DNA of 9,944 nucleotides from DAOUFU01 sp034429275 (GCA_034429275.1 DAOUFU010000205.1:1-9944); one strand, 5' to 3'; shown: positions 1 through 7,373, counted from the first letter of the stretch. The notes: generated by a model not told the origin, from the sequence alone. Translations and numbers: made by a program.

Positions 1-1566
1 GGCGGGGACATTATCAACCAGCAGCAGGGGCTGGATGGGGGGGGGCGTCATATCCGGGCGGGTTGTTGCCAGGCTGAGCGCAGCGGCCACGCGCTCGTAG
101 TGGTTGTGAATGCGGGTGAAGACGATCACCAGCACGGGGATCAGCACCACGACGAACCACGCGCCATGCGTGAACTTGGTGACAGCGAAGATCACCATGA
201 CGATGCCGGTGCAAACCGCGCCAAAGGCGCTCATGACCATCTTCAGCTTCCAGTTCGGATCGTATTCGAGCGGGGCTTCGCGGCCCTGAACGACCTCGCC
301 GGGCTTGAGCAGGCCGATCTTCTTCATGTGCACGACCATGCCGCTCTGCGAGATGGTGAAGCTGAGGAACACGCCGATGGCGTAGAGCGGGATCAGCGCG
401 GTGGTGCGGGCGTTGCCCACGATCACCAGGACAGAAGCCAGCCCGGCCAGCCCGATGATGCCCCACGAAAAGACCAGGCGGCTGCCGCGCGTGGCGAACT
501 GGCGCGGCAGGATGCCATCACTGGCGGCGAGGGCTGCCAGGCGCGGAAAATCGGCGTAGCTGGTGTTGGCAGCCATGAGCAGGATCAGCGCAGTGGCGGC
601 CAGCAGCACAAAATGCATGATCGATGCATCGCCATAGACTGCGCGCCCGATCTGCGAGATGACGGTTTCGCTCTCGCTTGGCATGACGCCCACCTGGTGT
701 GCCAGCAGGGTGATGCCGAGGAAGAGGGTGATCAGGATGCTGCTCATCCAGATCAGGGTGACGGCGGCGTTGTGGCTGCGCGGCTTCTTGAACGCCTGGA
801 TGCCGTTCGAGATGGCTTCGATGCCGGTCAGGGCGGTACAGCCCGACGAGAAGGCACGCAGGATCAGGAACAGGGTCAGCGATTCGACGCCGGTCTCGAC
901 GATGTCTTCAACTTCGCCCACGGTGCCCAGCGTGCCGGTCAGCGTTTCGATGCCGCCGACGATCAGGGTGAGGAACATGGCGAAGATGAAGAAATAGGTC
1001 GGCACGGCGAAGATTCGCCCGCTTTCGCGCACGCCGCGCAGGTTGAAGATGGTCATGAAGCCGATCACGCCGACGGCGATCTCGACGCGGTAGGGCAGCA
1101 GATCGGGGAAGGCGGAGGTGATCTGGGCGACGCCGGACGAGATACTCACGGCCACGGTCAGGATATAATCGGTGAGCAGGGCCGCCGCCGCTACTTTGGC
1201 GGGCAGTTCGCCGAGGTTGTCGCGCGCGACGATATAGGCCCCGCCGCCGTTGGGATAGGCATAGATGGTCTGGCGGTAGGAAATGGTCACAATCGCCAGC
1301 AAGAGGGCAATGGCGATGGCGATGGGGATCGAGAGGCCGAGCGTAGCGGCCCCGGTCCCGGCCAGCGCCAGGATGATCAGGAGTTCTTCGGTCGCGTAGG
1401 CTGTGGACGACAGCGCTTCCGAGGCGAACACGGCCAGGCCGACCTTCCGAGTGATGGTTTGATGCGGTAGGGCGTCGGTGGCAAGTGGAGTACCAAACAA
1501 GAATTTGCGCAGAGAGAGACCGCCGTTCCCATTGGTCCCATTGGTAGTAGCAGGCGCATCAGTCAT
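1..1566 (-). CDS. KimA-like APC-superfamily permease, C-terminus off the left edge
   Basis: Hand translation from the ATG at 1566-1564 gives 522 codons, open to the window edge. It is a polytopic inner-membrane transporter. Landmarks are FASEALSSTAYATEE (residues 47-61), AYPNGGGAY (103-111), LTDYILT (131-137), NTSYADFPRL (334-343) and LIPLYAIGVF (391-400), all typical of the KimA/YdaO group of potassium importers. Many hydrophobic segments run from about residue 42 to 485, and a charged cytoplasmic tail begins near 486. KimA proteins are about 600 residues, so roughly the last 80-100 are missing. The start is fixed by an in-frame TGA seven codons upstream, and GGGGAG lies about 10 bases before the ATG. 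The usual binding-site Asp is Glu50 here. The family is confident; potassium as substrate is inferred. The gene follows sufS by 185 bases in the same direction, with no functional link evident. Confidence 0.88.
   Translation of the reverse strand, partial: MTDAPATTNGTNGNGGLSLRKFLFGTPLATDALPHQTITRKVGLAVFASEALSSTAYATEELLIILALAGTGAATLGLSIPIAIAIALLLAIVTISYRQTIYAYPNGGGAYIVARDNLGELPAKVAAAALLTDYILTVAVSISSGVAQITSAFPDLLPYRVEIAVGVIGFMTIFNLRGVRESGRIFAVPTYFFIFAMFLTLIVGGIETLTGTLGTVGEVEDIVETGVESLTLFLILRAFSSGCTALTGIEAISNGIQAFKKPRSHNAAVTLIWMSSILITLFLGITLLAHQVGVMPSESETVISQIGRAVYGDASIMHFVLLAATALILLMAANTSYADFPRLAALAASDGILPRQFATRGSRLVFSWGIIGLAGLASVLVIVGNARTTALIPLYAIGVFLSFTISQSGMVVHMKKIGLLKPGEVVQGREAPLEYDPNWKLKMVMSAFGAVCTGIVMVIFAVTKFTHGAWFVVVLIPVLVIVFTRIHNHYERVAAALSLATTRPDMTPPPIQPLLLVDNVPA
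1528..1545. repeat. Two tandem copies of a 9-base unit in the permease N-terminus
   Basis: The plus-strand unit cccattggt occurs twice back to back. On the coding strand it encodes Thr-Asn-Gly twice, inside the low-complexity hydrophilic N-terminal tail (residues 8-13) that precedes the first membrane segment. Copy-number change would stay in frame. It is probably incidental. Confidence 0.6.
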
Positions 1567-1751
1567 CGCCCAGACACTCCCCGGTCAAAATGACCGAACA
1601 GACAGACGAATCAGGCCCATACACAAGCAGAAGGGGCCATCGCCAACAGCGCACCCGATCGCGACGCGGCGCATACACATGCGCCACCCACACGCGCGTT
1701 GATGAGAACAGCCCCTGAATGTGTGTTTGTAAGCCTCTGGCTGCCGGGACC
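1567..1751 (-). other. Gap between sufS and the permease, with a GTGT-loop hairpin
   Basis: This 185-base gap lies between the sufS stop and the permease start, both on the minus strand. A perfect 7-base stem with a four-base loop sits at 1668-1685 (ggcgcat / atgcgcc). No T-tract follows it, so it is not a convincing terminator. I found no convincing -35/-10 pair for the permease and nothing resembling the ydaO (c-di-AMP) riboswitch that precedes kimA in Bacillus. Read-through from sufS is possible. Confidence 0.45.
1582..1596. promoter_or_regulatory. Perfect 15-base dyad just before the permease Shine-Dalgarno
   Basis: The arms cggtca and tgaccg are perfect inverted repeats around aaa. The dyad lies 16-30 bases upstream of the permease start codon and its edge touches the GGGGAG ribosome-binding site. 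It could be a repressor operator or a small hairpin that shades the ribosome-binding site. The identity of any regulator is unknown. Confidence 0.4.
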
Positions 1752-3008
1752 TCAACGTGTCCCAAACAACATTTGAGCATTGTAGATCGCTTCTACCAGC
1801 CTGTCTACCTCTTCTTGTGTGGTATATACATAAAAGCTTGCGCGGGCGGTGGCGGGGACGCCGAGCCGTTGATGCAGCGGCATGGCACAGTGGTGCCCGG
1901 CGCGCACGGCGACGCCTTCGAGATCGAGCAGCTGGGCCACATCGTGGGCGTGCAGCCCGGCCAGCGAGAAGGCCGCTACGCCGTTGCGGCGATCGGGGGC
2001 GGGGCCATAGAGGGTGAGGCCGGGGACTTCCGAGAGGCGCTCCAGGGCGTAATGGGTGATGACGCGCTCGTGGGCCAGGATGCTGTCCATGCCGAGCGCT
2101 TCCAGGTAATCCACTGCCGCGCCCAGCCCGACCGCCTCGGCGATGGCGGGCGTGCCCGCCTCGAACTTGTGGGGTAGATCGCCCCAGGTGCTGCCTTCGA
2201 GCGTGACGGTGTGGATCATTTCGCCGCCTCCCATGTAGGGCGGCATCTGCTGGAGCAGCGCCTCTTTGCCGTAGAGGATGCCGATCCCGGTGGGGCCGGC
2301 CATCTTGTGGGCAGAAAAGGCGAGGAAATCGACATCGAGCGCCTGGACATCGACCTTGAGGTGCGGGACACTCTGCGCGCCGTCGAGCAGGACCAGCGCC
2401 CCGGCAGCGTGGGCCTGGGCGATGATATCCTGCACCGGGTTGACCGTGCCCAATACGTTGCTGACGTGCATCACGCTAACCAGCTTCACCGGCTCATCGC
2501 GCAGGAAGCGGGCGTAGGCTTCCATATCCAGCTCGCCGGAGCCGGTGACCGGGATGAAGCGCAGGGTGAACCCGATCTGGCTCTGCAAAATGTGCCAGGG
2601 GACGATGTTGCTGTGGTGCTCCATTTCGGAGAGCACAACGACATCGCCGGGGCGCAGATTGGCGCGGCCCCACGCCCCGGCCACCAGGTTGATGCTTTCG
2701 GTGGTGTTGCGGGTGTAGATGATCTCGCGGCGCGAGCGGGCGTTGATGAAGCGCTGCACCTTGTCGCGCGCACCTTCATAGGCGGCGGTGGCCCGCTCGC
2801 TGAGGACGTGAATACCCCGGTGAACATTGGCGTGGTCGTGCGCGAGATAGTGAGTCATCGCGTCGATGACCTGGCGCGGCTTCTGGCTGCTGGCGGCAGA
2901 GTCCAGGAAGACCAGGCGCTTGCCAGGGTGAACTTCCTGATCGAGCGCGGGGAAATCGGCGCGCACGGCGGCGATATCGAGCGACGATGGGGTGATGTGG
3001 TGAGTCAT
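1752..3008 (-). CDS. sufS: SufS, group II cysteine desulfurase
   Basis: This 418-residue PLP enzyme takes sulfur from L-cysteine, giving alanine and an enzyme persulfide for Fe-S assembly in the cytoplasm. The PLP-binding lysine is K235 in SAHKMAGPTG. D209 (LLDGAQS) matches the residue that contacts the pyridine nitrogen, and the His pair 131-132 (EMEHHSN) includes the cofactor-stacking His. The active-site cysteine is C374 in RAGHHCAMPL, the short-loop arrangement of SufS rather than NifS/IscS. KFEAGTP (281-287) is also characteristic. Length is normal. The ATG is preceded by AAGGA at about 7 bases. It follows sufD but is separated by an intrinsic terminator and a 308-base gap, so it is probably expressed at least partly on its own. 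No SufU or SufE partner lies next to it. Confidence 0.97.
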   Translation of the reverse strand: MTHHITPSSLDIAAVRADFPALDQEVHPGKRLVFLDSAASSQKPRQVIDAMTHYLAHDHANVHRGIHVLSERATAAYEGARDKVQRFINARSRREIIYTRNTTESINLVAGAWGRANLRPGDVVVLSEMEHHSNIVPWHILQSQIGFTLRFIPVTGSGELDMEAYARFLRDEPVKLVSVMHVSNVLGTVNPVQDIIAQAHAAGALVLLDGAQSVPHLKVDVQALDVDFLAFSAHKMAGPTGIGILYGKEALLQQMPPYMGGGEMIHTVTLEGSTWGDLPHKFEAGTPAIAEAVGLGAAVDYLEALGMDSILAHERVITHYALERLSEVPGLTLYGPAPDRRNGVAAFSLAGLHAHDVAQLLDLEGVAVRAGHHCAMPLHQRLGVPATARASFYVYTTQEEVDRLVEAIYNAQMLFGTR

Positions 3009-3274
3009 GGTCGGTCCTTGTGAGTGAAAACACCCCTCAATCCCCGGTTTTTGGCGGGGATGATGGGCAAGTCAGCCAACATGGTGTTTAGCGCATAGTG
3101 AGGCAGGCATGGGCAGCAAGCTCCCGCTGCCTGCGCCCCAGATCGGGCCAACAATCAGCCGCCTGGTATCCTATGCAGCTTCAAGTGTAACGCGGCGGGC
3201 GCGTTTCGTCACTGCGAATGGTTCTCAATGGATCGCCTGGCGACGGGTCGATGAACGCGGCCCCGCCAAACAAA
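3009..3274 (-). other. sufS upstream leader with candidate hairpins
   Basis: This non-coding stretch lies between the sufD terminator and sufS. A 7-base perfect stem (atccccg 3040-3046 / cggggat 3055-3061) ends about 31 bases before the sufS start. Further upstream two stems overlap and exclude each other: gcaggca/tgcctgc (3103-3109 / 3128-3134) and ggcagc/gctgcc (3112-3117 / 3126-3131). No T-box motif was recognised. I see no convincing -35/-10 pair; TAGGAT on the minus strand near 3168-3173 has no good -35. The region must contain the sufS promoter unless sufS depends on read-through. Confidence 0.4.
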
Positions 3275-3301
3275 GACGGGGCGCAGTCTGTGCGCCCCGT
3301 C
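3268..3301 (-). terminator. Intrinsic terminator after sufD
   Basis: A perfect 11-base G/C-rich stem (gacggggcgca 3275-3285 / tgcgccccgtc 3291-3301) closes a 5-base loop. On the minus strand it is followed by TTTGTTT (3268-3274). It starts 15 bases after the sufD stop, so it should end most sufCBD transcripts before sufS. Confidence 0.85.
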
Positions 3302-3316
3302 CGGTCAGGGTCAAAA

Positions 3317-4690
3317 TCAGCGCGCTTCGCCGAGCGCCTTCTCGGCGGCTGTCTCGCCGAGCAGCTTACGTTCCACGTAGGCCATCAGGCGGTCGCGCAC
3401 ATTCTCGAAGGGGATGCGGTCGAGCACGGGCACAAAGAAGCCATCGACGACCAGCTTTTCTGCTTCGGCGCGCGGCAGGCCGCGGCTTTGCAGGTAATAG
3501 AGCACCTCGTCCTCGATCTGCCCGGTGGCGCTGGCGTGGGTGCAGCGCACATCGTCCGCCTGGATTTCGAGGCCGGGGATGCTGTCGGAACGGGCCTGCT
3601 TGCTCATCAGCATGGTGCGGTTGGCCTGGAAGCCGTCGGTCTTCTGCGCGCCGGGCAGCGCCTTGATCATGCCCTGCCAGACGGCCCGCGCCTGGTCTTT
3701 GAGCACCCCCTTGAACAGCAGGTCCGAGGTGGTGTGGGGCGCGTTGTGGTTCTGCTGGGTGTCCAGGTCCATGAACTGGGTGTCATCCGGGAAGTACATA
3801 GCGCTCATGCGGCCCCACGATCCTTCGCCGTCCAGCTCGATCTCCATGAAGGCTTTGACGAACTTGCTGCCCATCTGCCCGGTGATCCAGTCGAGCTGGC
3901 CGCTGCTGCCAACGCGGGCGCGCTGGTGACTGAACTCGAACATGCTGTGGCCCCAATCCTGCAAATTCACAAAGCGCAGGATGGCGCTGTCTTTGACGAT
4001 CAACTCGGTGGTGCCGATGAAGGCGGAATGCGCCTCCAGGGTGGGCGAGAGATTCTCGTGCAGGTAGTCGATGCTCGCGCCTTCTTCCAGCACCACCAAC
4101 AGGTGACCGAGAGTCGCGCCGGGGCGGGTGGAATAGAAGATGCTGTGAGCGGGCAGGGTGATAGCTTTGCCGCGCGGCACGTAGAGGAAGACCCCGTGAG
4201 TCCACAGCGCGGCATTCAGCGCGGCGAACTTGCCCCGGTCCGGCGGGACGGCGTGGGTGCCCAGGTGGGCGCGCACCAGGTCGGCATGTTCGCGCGCGGC
4301 GGTGTGCAGATCGGTGAAGATCACACCCTGGGCGGCGAGATCGGGATGGATGGCGCGGTGGACGAGCGCGCCATCCACAAAGGCCAGCATGCCGCCCTGC
4401 TCATCGCCGAGCAGCGGCTGGCGATTGGTGGCGGGGATGGCGTCCACAGTGGCTCCATTGGGCGGGGTCAGGGTGCCGGCGCTCTCCCAGTCGATATGCC
4501 GGTAATCGGTGCGCCGCCATGCCTCGTCCTGGGTGGTGGGCATAGGCAGCGATTCGTACAGGTCCCAGGCGGCGAGCCGCGCCTCGCGCAGCCAGCCGGG
4601 GTCGTTCAGGCGGGCGCTCAGCGCCTCGACATCGGCGCGGGTGAGCGGCGGGGCCTGGAATTCGCGTGCAACACGGCGACGAATGGCCAC
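3317..4690 (-). CDS. sufD: SufD, Fe-S cluster scaffold subunit
   Basis: This 457-residue protein is the SufB paralogue that joins SufB and SufC in the SufBC2D scaffold, where clusters are built and iron entry is supported. The SufB/SufD core beta-helix family is seen in HNAPHTTSDLLFKGVLKD (315-332) and in the C-terminal GLEIQADDVRCTHASATGQI block (373-392). In that block C383 and H385 match the Cys and His of Escherichia coli SufD (C358/H360) implicated in cluster formation. The C-terminal helix region runs from about 396 to 457. The start codon is GTG: an in-frame TGA lies only three codons upstream, and GAGAGGA lies about 9 bases before the GTG. It follows sufB after 168 bases and is followed by a strong terminator. 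Confidence 0.95.
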   Translation of the reverse strand: MAIRRRVAREFQAPPLTRADVEALSARLNDPGWLREARLAAWDLYESLPMPTTQDEAWRRTDYRHIDWESAGTLTPPNGATVDAIPATNRQPLLGDEQGGMLAFVDGALVHRAIHPDLAAQGVIFTDLHTAAREHADLVRAHLGTHAVPPDRGKFAALNAALWTHGVFLYVPRGKAITLPAHSIFYSTRPGATLGHLLVVLEEGASIDYLHENLSPTLEAHSAFIGTTELIVKDSAILRFVNLQDWGHSMFEFSHQRARVGSSGQLDWITGQMGSKFVKAFMEIELDGEGSWGRMSAMYFPDDTQFMDLDTQQNHNAPHTTSDLLFKGVLKDQARAVWQGMIKALPGAQKTDGFQANRTMLMSKQARSDSIPGLEIQADDVRCTHASATGQIEDEVLYYLQSRGLPRAEAEKLVVDGFFVPVLDRIPFENVRDRLMAYVERKLLGETAAEKALGEAR

Positions 4691-4858
4691 AGGTGATCAT
4701 CCTCTCATGATAGCGGTTCAGCAACTGGCCGTGAGCGGTCTGCTGTGGGCCAGGAATATCCATTGAGTTTGGGTGCGCCTGGCGGGTTGCTGGGGCGATA
4801 CGCCGGGCACAGCCTGCCACCCCTCACTACCCAACACCCAGGCGCTGCGCAGTCCCGG
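4691..4858 (-). other. Structured gap between sufB and sufD
   Basis: This 168-base untranslated gap is unusually long for a sufB-sufD junction. An 8-base perfect inverted repeat (gcgcctgg 4775-4782 / ccaggcgc 4838-4845) encloses a smaller ggcg-ata-cgcc hairpin (4794-4804). No gene was recognised. A minus-strand frame opening with ATG at 4763-4761 overruns the sufD start in another frame and looks non-coding. Possible roles are mRNA processing or partial attenuation that lowers SufD relative to SufB and SufC. Confidence 0.4.
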
Positions 4859-6280
4859 TTAGCCGATCGAGCCTTCCATCTGAAGCTGGATCAGGCGGTT
4901 CATTTCGATGCTGTATTCCATCGGCAGCTCTTTGGTGAGCGGCTCCAGGAAGCCATTGACCACCATCGCGTTCGCCTCGTCTTCGCTGAGGCCGCGGCTC
5001 ATCAGGTAAAACACCTGGTCGTCGCCGATCTTGCTGACGGTGGCCTCGTGACCGACGGTCACTTCGGGATTCTCGATCTCGATATAGGGATAGGTATCGG
5101 ATTCGCTGTGATCGTCCAGCAGCAGGGCATCGCACACGACGGTGCTCTTGCTGTGATGCGCATCTGCCGCAACCTTGAGCAGGCCGCGGTAGCTGCTGCG
5201 CCCGCCGTCCTTGCAGATCGACTTGCTGATGATCTGGCTGGAGGTGTGCGGCGCGTAGTGAATCGCTTTGCCGCCCGCATCCTGGACCTGGCCACGGCCC
5301 GCGAAGGCAATCGAGAGCACTTCGCCGTGTGCGCCCGGCTCCATCAGGTAGGTGGACGGGTATTTCATGGTGACTTTGCTGCCCAGGTTGGCATCCACCC
5401 ATTCGTGGCTGGCCTCGCCATAAACCAGCGCGCGCTGAGTCACCAGGTTGTAGACGTTATCCGACCAGTTCTGGATGGTACTATAGCGCGAGCGCGCGCC
5501 ACGCTTGACAATGATCTCGATCACGCCGGAGTGCAGACTGTCGGTGGAGTAGGTGGGCGCGGTGCAGCCTTCAACATAGTGCAGTAAGGCGCCCTCATCG
5601 ACGATGATCAGGGTGCGCTCGAACTGGCCGATGTTGGCGGTATTGAGCCGGAAATAGGCCTGGAGAGGCATCTCGATGTGCACCCCCGGCGGGACATAGA
5701 TGAACGAGCCGCCAGACCAGACCGCCGCATTCAGCGCGGCGTACTTGTTATCCTGGGCGGGGATGACCGTGCCAAAATATTGGCGGAACAGGTCCTCGTG
5801 ATCCTGAAGGCCCTGCTCGATGCTTTTGAAGATCACGCCCTGGCGCTTGAGTTCTTCGCGAATCTGGTGGTAGACCATTTCCGAGTCGTACTGTGCACCG
5901 GCACCGGCGAGGAAGCGCTGCTCGGCTTCGGGCACGCCCAGGCGGTCGAAGGTGCGCTTGATGTTTTCGGGCACGTCGTCCCACGAGCGGGCTTCGCGGT
6001 CGGTCGGCTTGACGAAGAAGTAGATGTCGTCTTCGATCAGGCCGTCGAGATTCGCGCCCCAGGTGGGGACCGGCTTGCTCCGGTAGATTTCGTATGCCTT
6101 CAGGCGATATTCGCGCATCCAGGCCGGTTCGTTCTTGAACTCGCTGATCTGGGCGACGGTCTCGGCTGAGAGGCCCTTTTGGGCGCGGAACACGTAGGAT
6201 TCTGGATCGCTGAACCCATACTGCTCGTCGTAGGTTTCGCGCAGGCCCTTGAGCTTTGCGGCATCGTTCGCAGTTGCCAT
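4859..6280 (-). CDS. sufB: SufB, Fe-S cluster scaffold core subunit
   Basis: This 473-residue protein is the central subunit of the SufBCD scaffold. It accepts persulfide sulfur and holds the nascent cluster. Conserved blocks include NAAVWSGGSFIYVPPGV (184-200), HYVEGCTAP (234-242), HYAPHTSSQIISKSICKDGG (341-360) and HEATVSKIGDDQVFY (411-425). C239 corresponds to E. coli SufB C254, and C383 (VVCDALLL) to C405, the pair implicated in the sulfur-transfer tunnel and cluster binding. The length is typical. The ATG is preceded by GGAG at about 9 bases and lies 18 bases after the sufC stop, so sufC and sufB are clearly co-transcribed. Confidence 0.97.
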   Translation of the reverse strand: MATANDAAKLKGLRETYDEQYGFSDPESYVFRAQKGLSAETVAQISEFKNEPAWMREYRLKAYEIYRSKPVPTWGANLDGLIEDDIYFFVKPTDREARSWDDVPENIKRTFDRLGVPEAEQRFLAGAGAQYDSEMVYHQIREELKRQGVIFKSIEQGLQDHEDLFRQYFGTVIPAQDNKYAALNAAVWSGGSFIYVPPGVHIEMPLQAYFRLNTANIGQFERTLIIVDEGALLHYVEGCTAPTYSTDSLHSGVIEIIVKRGARSRYSTIQNWSDNVYNLVTQRALVYGEASHEWVDANLGSKVTMKYPSTYLMEPGAHGEVLSIAFAGRGQVQDAGGKAIHYAPHTSSQIISKSICKDGGRSSYRGLLKVAADAHHSKSTVVCDALLLDDHSESDTYPYIEIENPEVTVGHEATVSKIGDDQVFYLMSRGLSEDEANAMVVNGFLEPLTKELPMEYSIEMNRLIQLQMEGSIG

Positions 6281-6298
6281 GAGTGGTTGCTCCGTGTG

Positions 6299-7072
6299 TC
6301 AGTTACCGTTGTGCTTTTCGCGCAGCCAGTCGTAACCGTGTTCTTCGAGATGCAGCGCGAGATCTGGGCCGCCCCGCTCGACGATCTGCCCGTCCATCAT
6401 GATGTGGACGAACTGGGGCTGGATGTGGTTCAGGATACGCTGATAGTGGGTGATGACCAGCACGCCGAGGTCGAGACTCTTGGTCAACATCTCGGCCCCT
6501 TCGGCCACGATGCGCAGCGCGTCGATATCGAGGCCGGAGTCGGTCTCGTCCATGATGGCGATGCGCGGCTGGAGCACGGCCATCTGCAGAATCTCGGCGC
6601 GCTTTTTCTCGCCGCCGGAGAAACCATCGTTGAGATAGCGCCCCGCAAAGGAATGATCCATCTTGAGCATGTCCATCTTCTCGATCATCATCTTGCGGAA
6701 CTGCGGGATCGGGATGCCCTTATCTTCGGGATTCTCGGCCTTGCGGCGGGCATTGATGGCGTTGCGCAGGAAGTTGGCCACGGTCACGCCGGGGATGGCG
6801 ACGGGATACTGGAAGGCCACGAACAGGCCCAGCCGCGAGCGCTCGTCCGTTTCGAGTTCGAGCAGATCGACGCCATCGAAGATGATCTGACCGGCGGTGA
6901 CTTCGTAGGCCGGGTGGCCCATGATGGTATTGGTCAAGGTGCTCTTGCCCGACCCATTCGGCCCCATCAAGGCATGAATTTCGCCCTGTTTGACCGTGAG
7001 GTTGACGCCCTTGAGAATGGGCTGACCCTCGACGTTGACGTGCAGGTTGCGGATTTCCAATGCAGCGCCCAT
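6299..7072 (-). CDS. sufC: SufC, ABC ATPase of the SUF complex
   Basis: This 257-residue soluble ABC ATPase binds SufB and SufD and drives the conformational change of the scaffold. It is not a transporter subunit. Walker A is GPNGSGKST (37-45), the Q-loop Gln is in AFQYP (86-90), the signature is FSGGEKKR (151-158), and Walker B runs into the SufC-typical DETDSGLD (175-182). The switch His is H209 in VITHYQR. The length matches the family. The ATG is preceded by AGGAG at about 12 bases, slightly long, but an in-frame TAG close upstream excludes an earlier start. It is the first gene of the sufCBD unit, behind the promoter at 7200-7228. Confidence 0.97.
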   Translation of the reverse strand: MGAALEIRNLHVNVEGQPILKGVNLTVKQGEIHALMGPNGSGKSTLTNTIMGHPAYEVTAGQIIFDGVDLLELETDERSRLGLFVAFQYPVAIPGVTVANFLRNAINARRKAENPEDKGIPIPQFRKMMIEKMDMLKMDHSFAGRYLNDGFSGGEKKRAEILQMAVLQPRIAIMDETDSGLDIDALRIVAEGAEMLTKSLDLGVLVITHYQRILNHIQPQFVHIMMDGQIVERGGPDLALHLEEHGYDWLREKHNGN

Positions 7073-7139
7073 GCGTGTGCTGTTCTCCTCTAGCTAGTGT
7101 CCGATGGCGGTGATATCGCGCCAGGTAAAATGAGGGAAA

Positions 7140-7151
7140 GACTGTCCAGTC
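7140..7151. promoter_or_regulatory. 12-base dyad in the sufC leader
   Basis: GACTG-TC-CAGTC is a perfect inverted repeat about 45 bases downstream of the inferred sufC transcription start. The GACT...AGTC core recalls type 1 IscR sites, but the core spacing is four bases instead of five and the flanks do not fit. Binding of an Rrf2-type Fe-S regulator is therefore speculative. Confidence 0.3.
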
Positions 7152-7175
7152 GGTAACTATCCCTCAAATGAGAAT

Positions 7176-7190
7176 GAGTTGCAACAAGTC
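7176..7190. promoter_or_regulatory. Dyad at the inferred sufC transcription start
   Basis: GAGTTG-CAA-CAAGTC is an inverted repeat with five of six arm positions matching, and it contains the perfect 8-base palindrome GTTGCAAC (7178-7185). It lies at about +4 to +18 from the inferred start, a common position for a repressor. A short direct repeat aatgag aatgag (7167-7178) abuts it. The cognate regulator is not in the window. Confidence 0.35.
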
Positions 7191-7199
7191 GATAGTGAC

Positions 7200-7262
7200 A
7201 TTATAGCAGGGCAGGGAAGACGGCGCAATAATGAAGATAATTTTCTGATAAAATATTTAACT
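7200..7262 (-). promoter_or_regulatory. sufC promoter with A/T-rich upstream element
   Basis: On the minus strand there is a perfect TATAAT -10 (7200-7205), a 17-base spacer and TTGCGC as -35 (7223-7228). Directly upstream, 7229-7262 is strongly A/T-rich in an otherwise G/C-rich region, resembling an UP element. Transcription would start near 7193, giving a leader of about 120 bases before sufC. Confidence 0.7.
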
Positions 7263-7294
7263 ACCCGGAGTGGTGATCTGGCACCGAGGGGCGG

Positions 7295-7300
7295 TATACT
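7295..7300 (+). promoter_or_regulatory. Candidate -10 for the DUF59 gene
   Basis: TATACT on the plus strand is a good -10, but no clear -35 lies 16-18 bases upstream. The predicted start falls at about 7307, giving a leader of about 67 bases to the chosen ATG. It diverges from the sufC promoter, with the A/T-rich block lying between the two. Confidence 0.45.
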
Positions 7301-7373
7301 CTGAATCATGAACCATCCGGCTGCTGTCTGCCACGGCGATTCCCGGCAGTCAGCCCACAGCGAGGAACGCACC

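Noticed and set aside
100..1470. Long plus-strand open frame opposite the permease, rich in Asp, Gly, His and Gln
   Set aside because: Its composition is typical of the antisense of a G/C-rich gene. It has no recognisable domain, and the opposite strand encodes a clear membrane transporter.
1567..1751. Possible ydaO-type c-di-AMP riboswitch before the permease
   Set aside because: The space is short, and neither the conserved motifs nor the paired-helix layout of that riboswitch could be found.
4401..4820. Minus-strand open frame running through the sufB-sufD gap into sufD in another frame
   Set aside because: It is Arg/Pro/Ala-rich with no domain, has no good ribosome-binding site, and overlaps the conserved SufD coding frame.
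2211..7093. Several long plus-strand open frames opposite sufS, sufD, sufB and sufC
   Set aside because: All lie antisense to genes with complete catalytic or structural motifs and show no domains or ribosome-binding sites of their own.
7176..7195. Cyanobacterial-type SufR site in the sufC leader
   Set aside because: The known arrangement CAAC-N6-GTTG is absent. The sequence has GTTGCAAC in the reverse arrangement without the spacer.
7279..7295. TGGCAC resembling the -24 element of a sigma-54 promoter
   Set aside because: The matching TTGC element is absent at the required distance, and a sigma-70-like TATACT lies just downstream.
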